Assembly: GCF_003945595.2 (NCBI RefSeq)
Contig: NW_024104318.1
Location: 1,054,001-1,118,000 of the forward strand
Source of the DNA: Pipra filicauda
Lineage: Eukaryota > Chordata > Aves > Passeriformes > Pipridae
Direction: 5' to 3'
Length of the DNA: 64,000 nucleotides
In this document: positions 50,165 to 61,130 of the stretch, in pieces
Layout: every line of letters starts with the position of its first letter
Position numbering within the stretch: the first letter of the stretch is position 1
Position numbers and translations under genes: made by a program
The notes under the pieces: generated by a model
What the model was told of the DNA's origin: nothing
Seen by the model: the letters and a program-made list of their open reading frames with translations, nothing else
The model's database searches: none

Positions 50165-53100
50165 CTTACTTAAGTGACTGCTATAGAAATAAATCACAGC
50201 TAAGCACCCCAAATCTCAACTGCACCACTACCAGTTCTCAAGGGAAACTGGAAATTTTATGCTTCTGCAAATCAGTGATATTCTGAGCTAAGCAGAAAAT
50301 GCTACAAGTAATGCTGCTGTAATAGTGCTGCAGAAAAAGAAATGGCACCTGACCAGAACAAGAGGCAGGTCTCAGAAATCATTATAGTGGTTTCATTTCA
50401 GAGGCAGGTTAAATAAATTCTTTTGCATAAACTGCCTATGGTGAGGCCCTGCAACCTCTTCCCCTGGTCAATAATCCCATTAAGTCTGTGACATTCTTAC
50501 AAAAGTGCCAAATCCTGAAATATTTTCTCATTAATTAGCTCATTTTCCAAACAATCTCATTGAATTTAGAATTTTAATAAATGCATGCAAAAAATTCTTA
50601 ATTCACAAAAGAAGAAAAGATCTAGTCCATTTTATCTCATTTTAGGAACTCTTTCAAGGTTTGACCCATCTTAATTTATGAGACTTAAAGATGAAAAGTT
50701 TTTCTACGGCTGACATTTTGAAGGCCACACAAACTTCGTAACTCTGCTTCTTTTCACTGGCCAGGTAACCTGGTCTGGTATCAAGAGTCCTCAACAGATG
50801 ACTAAAATTAGTAACTCCAGTCAGGACCTGCAGTTAAGGCTCTTCCATTAACCTATAGAATCTGTTCAACAAAGTTGGGACTTACTGATGCATAGCAAGA
50901 TTGTTTTCATTCCCCTTCCATAGCAAAGACTATTTTCCAACTGAACCTCTGATGAACTACATTTACCACTGGAAGCCTTGACTCCACAGATTCAATACCT
51001 GAAGTCATTAAAAAAACTTTACTAGAAAATAGAAGTCTAGGAAATGGTGGACATTGTGGAGTGGTTCCAAAAAACTAAAAAGATTTGTTTGTTTTCATTC
51101 CTTCCCGCACATTGATGATAAAAAAGATTCCTAGAAAAGACTGAGCCTTTGCAATCAGCATTGGGTAAGCAAAGTGCAACACAGCTCAAGACATTAAATC
51201 AAATTATTTAACAGATGCATATTTAAGGACAATACAAATGGACCAGTAATTATGATATTAAAGTGTTTTCATGCTATCTTTCTTTTCCTATTCTTCACAG
51301 TGATCAGATGCACAGTTAATTACACTTAATAACGATAATTATGGCCTTATTTTACAAAGCAGCAAATTAACTCAATCAGGCATTTCATAATGTATAGGAT
51401 GATATGGAAAATATTACAGCAGAAGACAAATATTTAAAATCAACATTGCTCTGTAGGGGTCTTTTGACTCATCTTCCTTTACCATACCACTAATCTATTG
51501 TACAGTGTGGGATAACTCCCATTAAGGCAAATGGGAAATCTCTATCCTACATAAATCCTGTGAAACTATCTGGCAAAAATCTGAGTTTCATTTTCAGAGA
51601 GATCTGATGAACTTATATTGCTGACAAGTGTGAAAACATCCTGCAATGACACAAAAATGAGTGGATAGAATCCAACATGATAATTTGAATAAAGAGTCTC
51701 TGTTCTACACTTGAGTTTCTTTGAGATGTTAGCTCATTTATGAAGGAGAGAAAGAATAAATATGTCTTGTCTTCAGCAGGAATGTGATGCACAATGAAGA
51801 AAGAAATTTAGGAATAAGCTTTCTGCCACAATCTTAACTCTGCCCCGTGGAACACACTTACTACCAAAAATCATTACACACATACTTGATTTATGAAGGT
51901 TGCCAACTGTAGCCAGCTATATTATAAAAACCACTTAAAAATATTTTTCTACCCCCTATGTCCTTTTATAGTGTTCAGCATTGTCATTATTGTAAAAGAA
52001 GGAGGCATTGCCCATGCCTTTTCCCCTCTACACCTTCCCTCTTACTAATTTAATTTTCTGTTTTCACTTTATAAGTTCACTGTTTGTAGGAACATAATAC
52101 ATGCAAAAGCTTTTGTTGCAGGAGGAGGACGTATAGCCACATTTCTGCAATCCAAGCAGCTTGACAGGAGGACTTTATGGTATCACCAAAAAGAGCAAAG
52201 AATCTACCATCTCAGCTTACACCACACTTTCCCATTGCAAGTTTTTTTGTGCATCAATCTCCATGACACAGAAATAGTCCACAGCCTCAGCAAAACTATT
52301 TCAGATGTCATGCTCTGCCAGCAATAGAACCACCTTGTGCCACTGTAAATGGGGACAAAGGGATGTGGTTTGCCTCTCAAGATGCAACTTGACCTGTCAC
52401 AGAATGGTATTGATTTACATTTCTGCTGTTAGTCAGACAAGGCTTATTTCCTCTGTAAGGTGCCATTAAGAGTGATATATTACCTGGATTTTGCTCTGCC
52501 ATCCCTGCAGGTCTCAACTGCAGATCTACCAGAAGAATTTTGCAGGTGAGCCCAATGTTCCATGGAAGCTCCAATTTATCTCTTGCATGCAGAAAGGGGA
52601 GACCTTCAAGCCAACCTGTTTTCCCTTCATTAGTAGCATTGTGGGGAACTATCAGCCCAACACAGAGAGTCTTTGTGGGCAAGGCAGCACTTCTTTCTCT
52701 GCTCCTCGGAACACCAGTTCCTGATGCAACTTTCTCACTGTACTATGAACCTCACCTTTCATTGAACACCTCATGAACATACCCAATGCATAAGATACAA
52801 TGTGAAATGTAGATATTTTTCCTTCTGAGAGAAAGCAAGTCAATCAAATTTTAACATCAATATAGCCAGTATTAGGAGTTTCAAAGAGAGAACCTCAATT
52901 CAGGTCTCAGCACACTAACTTGACTTCTCCCAAATGTTTTATAATAGAGGAAAAAAGAAGGGGTCTTTTGGATATATTGGTTTTGTATTTCTGACCTAAT
53001 TAGGACTATACCAATATATGGGGTTTTTTAAAGGTTTTCAGACTTTTGGATCTGCAGTTGATTGCAAAGATTAAGAGAAAAAAACCTTCTTAAAAAATAT

Positions 53101-53419
53101 TTTTGAACTTCAGACAACAAAACAATACAACATTCCTTCCCAACACTGTGATGGATAGATAGGTGGTTCCAAATACATTTGTCAATACTCTAATAAAACT
53201 GTACAAAAAATGTGTATATTAAACACATTCCTTCATTGAACCTTCTCTTCCACTGCCATGTCATGTATGTTTTATGAGTCTTTTTTAACATACAGAATAA
53301 AGGACTGCTAAATCCATGCTTGATTTGTCACTATGCCTAGGTATCCAAAAGATTTGAATAGAAACCAGTCCAATAGCCTGTAGGTACCACTGACTTTTTA
53401 ATACAAAAGATTTTTATTT
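50165..53419. other. non-coding stretch
   Basis: No gene recognised. At 51515-51555 ggataactcccattaaggc may be another fossil repeat scrap. Frames at 52377-52843 overlap on both strands and show no domain. Confidence 0.45.
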
Positions 53420-53740
53420 TTTTTTCAACTTCAACTTGCCGGGGGATTCGCATTATCAGAGGCTGATTGTATTTGGGAAATGCTTAAATTGAATCCTCTG
53501 CATTCACCTCCCAGGCTGCTAAATGAAATAGTGTCCCCTATGTTAAACTGGAAGTTAGATTAGGAGCAGGCACTCATCCACTGCAATCAATGACAAGCTA
53601 ATGGGGCTGCTGACTATAAATTCTCTGGAAACCTAGATGTGAAGCTCTTGATTCAAGTGATCTGTGCTGCAGACCTTGAGCCACTGCAGATAATCAGTTT
53701 TATGTACACAAACTTTTTTGGGCCAGCGTTAAAAGACACA
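53420..53740. other. candidate conserved non-coding block
   Basis: Among the most enhancer-like stretches here by texture: low homopolymer content, retained CpGs (gccgggggattcgc), and words such as GGCTGATTGTATTTGGG, GCTAAATGAAATAG, GCAATCAATGACA (PBX/MEIS-like) and GACAAGCTAATGG. The overlapping 83- and 66-codon frames (53639-53890 plus, 53653-53853 minus) are opposite each other and do not look coding. Confidence 0.3.
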
Positions 53741-54229
53741 CTATTTGAAAGAGGATGCCAACACGATAACTTATGCTGCCTGCAACTCAGCTTACCAGGA
53801 TGTAAAATATCCAGAGGCTGTACAATCAATAAATTATCAACTTCTTGGTACAATAATAATCACTATTGGCTGGATCCCAGGCTAGAATAAATAAATAACA
53901 CGGGCCATGCATGGCAAGTTGCTTCATCGGTGGTTGAAGCCTTTTTGTCTTTATACGTTTTGATTATAAGGAGTATCTTTGGCAAGTCAGTGCTATTTCT
54001 GAGTAAACAGTTCATGTATTTGGGTCACCCTTAGAGAAAGCTCGAAAGACTTATCCTTCTGACTTGGGGGAAAATTGCAGAAAAAAAGGGTGCTGACCTC
54101 CTGTCTGTCTACTTGGTGGCTGGTAAATGTTAGCACAGCTTGATAATATCAATTAGACTGGGAAGCTTTATTTTAAGTTTTTTGAACTATTACTACTGCC
54201 TGTGTCCATTTGTCTTTTTTATTCTCAAG

Positions 54230-54430
54230 ATGTGCTATGACAAGGATTAAATGCGACACACACCAAACTTTGAATGTCCTGCAGCCAGTTCCAATGGCTT
54301 GGATGCTGTCATTTCAAGCTACATCAGGAACAGTGGCTCAATGGCTGCATCTGTGACACATGTCAGAAACTTTTAAATGTCTGCTCTTTTTTTCATCAGG
54401 ATGCTTCTGTATCTTAGCTAGGGAAGAGAT
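54230..54430. other. candidate conserved non-coding block
   Basis: Contains ATGACAAGGATTAAATGCG, CCAGTTCCAATGGCTTGG, GATGCTGTCATTTCAAGC and CTGTGACACATGTCAG. Mixed composition without coding frame. It may belong with the block 500 bases upstream. Unverified. Confidence 0.25.
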
Positions 54431-57384
54431 GACATTTTGTGTTTGGGTGGAACTTGTTGTGGTTCCCTCTTCCTGCCTCCTCTAACTGTCAGCCTGAGTT
54501 TCCCCTAAACATATCAAAATACAGACAAATAAACCTTGTCATTTAGAAATATATTCAGTAGTAACCACGCTTGAAAACAATGTTTTAGGAGGAACTTGGG
54601 CACATTTTCTCATAGAATGATGAGCTACACAAAACACAGCACTAGGCTATTTCTGACCTTTGTTATGTGCCGCCTTAGAAGATTGATGTGCACAACTCAG
54701 ATACACACGAATCCCTTAACATTTCTGTTCTTTTTCCATTAAAGTGGAATAATTTGGCATATAAAATACACAGGGTACCGCGGTGTTTTTTTCAAGGTTT
54801 GGAAGAATTAACATTTTGATAAGAATACATAGTTTAAGGGTAGAAAATGGATCTGCTAATGGACACCAAGGTGTCTCAGGGTAGAACTCCAGGAGCCGAA
54901 AACATAATTCAGAAGAAGAGAGCAGTCTTGTATCATTATCATTCATTTAAAACAAAGCAATGTCATTTTTAAGATCAGATTGGGATTTCTTTGTCTTTCA
55001 AAATTAAAAAAAAAAAAAAAGAAAAAAGCTTAAACTCTAGACTCCTTGATTATGACATTTGCCCTTTGGGTTTAATTGATATAATAAACAGTAATTTTTC
55101 TTCCTTTTCCCCAGGCAGCTCAAATTCTTCAGATTCTACTGTGTTTTTTGTGACTGTGTATGGGCAGCCAGACATGTTTCACACAGTTAAACACTGTGTA
55201 ATTTTACTCTGGGGCTCTCTTTGCCCATTTCAGCTGGCCATGTTTCAGTTGGATTTGAGTAGCAGTTGGACTTAAATATTTTATCTCCTTAAAATTAAAA
55301 TAATTATTTGAGTTCCTTGTTCAACTTATTTTTAAAAACATGAGAAATGCAATGGTGGTACGTGAGCTTGCACATATATGCAAACATGCAGTTTAATCTT
55401 TTTTTTGAAAATACATCTTAAATTCCCTGCGAGTTCTAGAGGGGTCCTAGAAGGATTAGCTCCTTTTTAGGGAAAGCATTCTGCCTGCTCACATCTGATT
55501 GTGAGGAAAGCTGGGTTCAGATGGAAGATGCTCATTATCAGAGGGTAACCTGAGACACTGCAGAGAGAATTGCCAAGACTTGAAGTACAATGCAGCCACT
55601 CTCTCTGGATGGATAAGCATTCCAGTCCCCAGTGCAGTGCCCAGCCTTTGCTGGGTACTCAACACACTGTGCATTCTACCCTGACATTTGTGGCCTCCAT
55701 CTTCTTTGTTTTGGTTTTCCTCTAAGGCACTGCTTCCTGATGTATTTTATTGCTAGATTATAGACCATAATTCCAGACATAAAGATTCATTAACTTCTAT
55801 TAAACTTCAGCTAAGTTACTTTAAAAGTGAATCCTTCTTCAGTTACCTTTTTCTTGGCTGCACTGAAGGCTAAATGAAAAAGTTAATACAAAACAAATCA
55901 GAGAATCACATAACCAGAACTATCACTGCACACAGTCAAGAATTTACTTCAGCATTCCATATAATTAGGAAATCGGTAACTGAGTAGCAGAAAGAAATGG
56001 GGGAGGGGCCAGAATATATTTCATATCAACAGTTACACAGCTGTGGATTGTTTAGGACAAACAAGAATCCCTAACTTTTCATGGTGCTACTCTTCTCTGT
56101 GAGTATGAGGAGAGGTGGCCTATGAGCAGGAGATGAGATTCATAAAAAGAAGCATTCTGCAATCTAGCCAAGAACTCCTATAATTTATGCAAGTGTGGTA
56201 CAGCCATGATTAAACAAGAAAACATAGCCACAGCTGTCTGTTGCACTTACAGAAATGCTTTCAAACACATGAGCAGCAATAATACAAATAAATAACTTTC
56301 AGAAAATATGGCATACCATGGCCTCAAATTCAAACTGCTCCGAAAAAGGACAACTGTTATTGCTATTTATGTCAGAACACCCTTAAGGATAAATTTTAAC
56401 AATGGCATTAAAAGTGACATTTAGGATTTAGTTTTTTTAAAAATAGAAAAGAAAAAAAGGTTTTAAATATGGAATTTTGTATAAAATAAAACTAGAATGA
56501 GAACACAGTTCTTTCAGTATGTTATTCCAGTAGAGCTGGGAATATTTTAGTTAGCTAAATCTAAGCATCCTCTCAGGTAAGGTTATATTAGATATATTAT
56601 TCCACTAGAAAAAATAGGCCATATATTTTTATTTTAGTAACTTTTAAAAGTAAACCACTGAAATAGGCACAAACTGAAACCACCTATCCTGTCTCAAAGT
56701 CCTGAAACTTATTTTCCTACCTTTCTGTCAAACACTATTAGCACAGTCTGCAGGTCTAGAGTGTTTGTTCAGATTTCAAAAATTTCAGTGAACCTGGACT
56801 TTGAGGTAGGGAAAATGTGAACTTACTAAGCCTTAAAACCCAAATGGCAAATGTAGCAGAATACCTTATAGACTAAATCCTTCAAGTTTTGATTTAAGAA
56901 AAAACATAAGCCAAACCGACCAGACCTCACTAAATGCTTAAATAAAATTACTTTTGGAACAGATTAAAATTTTTAAAAATAATATTAATTTCTTTTTGAT
57001 ATATAACAAAATGTTTCCACTTGTTAATGTTCCAGAAATTTATCTATCAGCAGCTGCTTCAAAACTAATAAATCTGGGCTTCTTTCTTAGTATGGGTGAT
57101 AGACACTCACTCTTTACATCAAATATTTTGATTCCTTATGTCAAATGCTCTGCTTTAATACCTATTTTGATGCCCCATAAAAATAATGCAAACTGTTCCA
57201 GCATGAACCTGAACCTTGTGCTTGGTTTTATATTGCCACTAGTTACTTCAGGTGCAAAAGTGAATGCGCAAATGGAGCAAAACATTCAACAGTACAACAT
57301 CTTATGCCTGGCTTTGTTAATTTAAGGCAGACTGCTATTTTTTCCTTTTAAACTGGGTGTGCATTACTATATTTTGTGATATTT
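54431..57384. other. AT-rich non-coding stretch
   Basis: No gene recognised. An A15 run lies at 55006-55020. The plus frame 56954-57325 (123 codons) is rich in I, N, F and L, as expected from AT-rich DNA read by chance. Confidence 0.5.
55006..55020 (+). repeat. poly(A) tract, 15 A
   Basis: Fifteen A followed by G and six A. Simple sequence. Confidence 0.8.
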
Positions 57385-57445
57385 GCTCCTACTGCCATTG
57401 ATGTTGAAAGCTTTGCCACTGACATGAATGGAAAGAGGATAAGAC
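57385..57445. repeat. fossil palindromic amniote repeat
   Basis: The words ctactgccattgatgttgaa and tttgccactgacatgaatgg fit the old archosaur/turtle repeat pattern CTGCCATTGATGTCAATGG ... TTTGCCATTGACTTCAATGG, which is itself roughly palindromic. Ends unclear. Confidence 0.45.
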
Positions 57446-57762
57446 TTAGAATGTGCTTATGATATAACCTTGTGATTAACATTAACAGCTGGTAGGGGTG
57501 TTTTTTTTAATCTTAAGCCTCATAAATACAGCTGAAAAAGCATTTATCTGAAAGTGGAAAATGAAGGCTTAGCTAAAGCTGTGCAATCTTTTCGTAATGA
57601 AACCCAGAACTAGCCTGATTTGGGAGAGCTGCTAGAGGTTTGACATTCAGGCCGGTTTTGCTAACCCCTCAGTGAACATAGTGGGTTTACAGATTCAGAT
57701 GAAAACCACATACAGCTCAGCAGTGATTTTGGCTGAACAATGCTTTCAGCTTTTGCTCAAAC

Positions 57763-57969
57763 TTGAAACTTATTGGGTGTGAACCCACAATAACCAAAAC
57801 TTATAAGAAAAAGAAAGACTGGCATGAGCACCATGTGGACAGAAATCATGCAAGACTCTCAGAAATCCAAGTACGGCAAGCAGTAGCTGCGGGGGCAGAT
57901 ATGTTAGGCATTACAGATGTTGAGTTCTCGAAGCTCCACCACCATCTGAATGGACAAAGAGGAGTGTAA
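57763..57969 (+). other. unassigned short open frame, 68 codons
   Basis: A frame with less AT-biased codons than its surroundings. It shows a basic stretch (KTYKKKKDWHEHHVDRNH), then an alanine-rich piece (VRQAVAAGADMLGITD) and a final histidine-rich end. A frame also runs against it on the other strand (57846-58055). I recognise no domain. An acceptor-like pyrimidine stretch with CAG lies just upstream (ctttcagcttttgctc). A real exon is possible, but chance is the better explanation. Confidence 0.15.
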
Positions 57970-58351
57970 TCAGTGAAGCTCAAGTTAATCATATCAGGCA
58001 CTACATGACAACTGTAGTTTATCCAGATCGTTTCCCAGTGCATTGACATTAGCATTGCCTTTTATAATATGTGCATTGTATAGTAGGTGGTGATTTGGTG
58101 GTTTGGGAAGTAGCCAAGGAAAGAGACTCAAAGTATAGTGAACTTTCTTCCAAAATTGATGTTGAAATTTGGCTACCTGAAACACATTACAAGTCATGGT
58201 TAAATCAGTAGGGTATTAAAAAGGAAATGACTCTTGAGCAGAGAAGTTTTGCTTTTCCCCTCTCTTGTATTGTAATCCTCTGACCAGCCCTAAATCGACA
58301 ACTAAGCTAAAGGAAATTAAAGAAAAGATGAATAAAAAAAAAATCTCAAGC

Positions 58352-58430
58352 TGGGTCAAATTCATCCCCAATGTAGCTTAGCTCAAGTAGAGTTAAATCA
58401 ATGGAGTTCCACCAGGGATGAATTTGGCTT
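58352..58430. repeat. fossil palindromic MITE-like repeat, 79 bp
   Basis: Ends are inverted copies of one another: TCAAATTCATCCC at 58356-58368 and GGGATGAATTTGG at 58415-58427, matching over 12 bases. The inside carries AATCAATGGAGTTCCACCAG, the hallmark word of an old palindromic repeat frequent in birds, turtles and crocodilians (CAATGGAGTTACACCAGGGATGAATTTGG). It has no coding capacity. The family name is not given, because I am not certain of it. Confidence 0.6.
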
Positions 58431-59142
58431 ATTGTCAAAAGGAAATGAAGCAACTGTGCCCTCATTTACAGCTATCAACTTAAACAGAAATTTCATTATA
58501 AGGGAATTTCTGAAAACAATTCCTAGGTAAATGAAAATTGCTAAGGTTGAACAGCATGTGTGTTTGAAAATTCCCTGAAGTCCACAACTGTCTGCTTACT
58601 TGGTTGATACACTGAACGCTGGCTAATTGAGTGCTCACATTGTTTCAAAGGTCTTATAAAATCAGAGTAAACTATAAAATGAATTGCAGATTGTCTTCAG
58701 AAATCTCCTTTCTTTGTTTTCCCTACATTGAATCTTAAATACTCAATTGCAAAAATAGTGCTAATTCAAAAGTAGGAGGGCAATTGCAGATAAAAATGAT
58801 GCTAGTAATATCAATTTTGGTTACCTTGGTATTCTTGATTTGATTTCCCCCATTCCAATGTAAAAGTAATGTAGAATTTCTTAAGCTGCACACTTCTGCC
58901 ACTTATGTTCTCCAGAGTATGATCTAAAGAGATCCTCTGAAGCTCCTCTCTATTTCCAAATAAAATAATGAATTAAAGCTTACATTTAATACTGTAATTT
59001 CCAAACAGATTCCTTCCTATATGTTTTACTATAAAGCTATTTTACCATAAGGATAATTTCTGTTCTAAGAGGATCTATGGAATTGTGGTTGAGATGTGAG
59101 ATGATCTGTTATAAAAGTTCAGGATTAAGATAAAACTAGGTT

Positions 59143-59158
59143 AAAAAAAAAAAAAAAA
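59143..59158 (+). repeat. poly(A) tract, 16 A
   Basis: Sixteen A followed by gaaaacc. No retrocopy recognised upstream. Confidence 0.8.
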
Positions 59159-60279
59159 GAAAACCAAAAAACCAACCCTTGACTTTACAGTTTTCTTTTT
59201 TGAATTGGCAGCAAAACTTTCAATCAGAATGCAAAATATTTGCAAGAAATTTTAAACTTGTGCTGGGAGAATGTTTTGAACACATTTAGAAACTTTGCTC
59301 TCACAGCCTAAAAACTGCATGTAATGTTATAATGTAGAATATAATTTACATTAAAACCTACAAACACAACTAAACTAGAACTAAACATATTTTCCAAGAT
59401 GCTGTTCCCTTAAAATGCTGAGGATGCTGAGATGATGATGATATTTTGTGAATGTGCCATGACCACGACTTAGCTTGTCCTTAAAAATATCTGCTCCTTG
59501 AAGGCTTGTGAAAATCCTGATCTGAAGCCTTAATCTAATTGTCAGCAACTCTAAGCAAGGGTCAGCTTCAGGTTGACACCACCACCAGAGGCAAGTCCAT
59601 CAGAGTCACCTAACCTAAAAGGTAACTTTTAGAAAGATTCAGCTGCTTTAGTACTGCATATGGAAAGTATATTAATTCAGCCAGTTTTGATGAAGTAGGA
59701 GTGCTGACTATATCCCGAATGTTCTCACATAGCAAACGCCAAAGAAAATACTCTGAAGACTTCTTAAGGGCAGGTCATAAATCATTGGAAGAAGCTATTT
59801 TTTCTCAGGCCTAACTCACTTGTAATCCAAGGTCTTGGTAAGGTACTTGGATAATATTAGAAGTAAAATGAGAATTAACTCATTTTAAGTAAAACAACAT
59901 TCTCTAACCAGATAATGCCATCAGAGTGGCATAAGGAAATCAAAGGTTCTATCAGATGTTCACAATCACAGGCTAACTCCAAGAAGGCTCCAAATCAGGA
60001 GATATCTTGGGTCCTTCAAGCCATTTAGATATGCTTATTTATATAATATTGCGCATCTGTCCCACAGAGTTTTAGCACAGGCTTCGTCCCATAGTAACAT
60101 CTTTAATGGCTTGTTTTATCAAAATCACATCTTGGTTTCTTTGTTTTATTCCCATTACTTGAAGTAGAAAGGACTGCAGAAAGCAGATTTTAACTAACTA
60201 GCAGAAAAAGACTAGCCACTGAGATGTAACAGTTACCAGGTGTACATATAAAAACACTGAAAAAGCAAACTATGCATTT

Positions 60280-60306
60280 CAATTGTTACACTACAAGTAA
60301 CAATTG
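60280..60306. repeat. perfect hairpin, 10-bp arms
   Basis: CAATTGTTAC and GTAACAATTG, separated by seven bases (actacaa). A further partner word CAATTGAAA at 60327-60335 pairs with TTTCAATTG at 60277-60285. No run of T follows that would make it a terminator of interest. Confidence 0.7.
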
Positions 60307-61054
60307 CTTGCAGTGCAATGACATGGCAATTGAAACAGCTAAGGACACAGCTAGAGATCATTAGGAACAGAGGACAACAGCCAGAAAGCCATGCAAGACC
60401 TCTGACTTCATATCACCTGATTCACTGTCAGATTCCACAGACTGAACCTGCAAATGGATGCTTAGAAATCTATGTGTCAAACAAACAGACTCAATCTTGG
60501 CTATATGGTTACACTTCTGGAAAGCTGAATTTCATCTTTTTCTTTCACATATGCCAACCATTTAACAAAGCAAAAAGACAGACAGCTCTACACAGAATAA
60601 AGAAAATAAACTTTCATGAACTGGGCAAGCAGAGACTCATGTGCCAACTATCACACCACATAAAGAAGAAATATATGGTAAGACTCAGTGTGAGTCAGTA
60701 TAAAACGGGTTGATTCAGAACCTCACCACAAAGGCTGCATCTAGCAAAGTTTTGCTGGGGGCAAACATTTCCCAACATACTCATATTGTTGGCAGGAATA
60801 AAAAATATTAATATATCCACTGGCAGCAAGTGAAACCTGTAATTTACAGAAAGCATTTTTAAAAGCACAGACAGGTTTGCTTCTTTCTTCTCACTTAAAT
60901 GGGAGCAACCTTACACCAACATACAGAGGTCTTTCAACTGCAAAGAAGATGCAAGGATCAAACACTCAGCAATCATATTCTACTCAAAGAACCAAATGCA
61001 TTAAAAAGTGAGCAGCCTATCAGCCCTCCAAAAGTTAGTAACCCTAATTTTCAT

Positions 61055-61130
61055 GGCTGATACATTGATTTCAAAGGGACTCACAGTTTGAGTAAGGCAA
61101 ATACTAGAATAACTACTGTGAGAGTCAGGC
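61055..61130. repeat. fossil amniote repeat fragment
   Basis: The words acattgatttcaaagggact, cacagtttgagtaagg and gtgagagtcaggcct follow the old repeat pattern CATTGACTTCAATGGGACT ... CTCACGTGAGTAAGG ... CAGGATCGGGCC. Worn, with unclear ends. Confidence 0.45.

Larger units (their letters stand above)
58431..61054. other. AT-rich non-coding stretch
   Basis: No gene recognised. The 131-codon plus frame 60318-60713 lacks any domain I know. A hairpin lies at 60280-60306 and an A16 run at 59143-59158. Confidence 0.5.

Noticed and set aside
56954..57325. 123-codon plus-strand frame rich in I, N and L
   Set aside because: Composition simply reflects AT-rich DNA, and no family is recognised.
60318..60713. 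131-codon plus-strand frame
   Set aside because: No recognisable domain and no exon boundaries. Lysine- and glutamine-rich from A-rich sequence.
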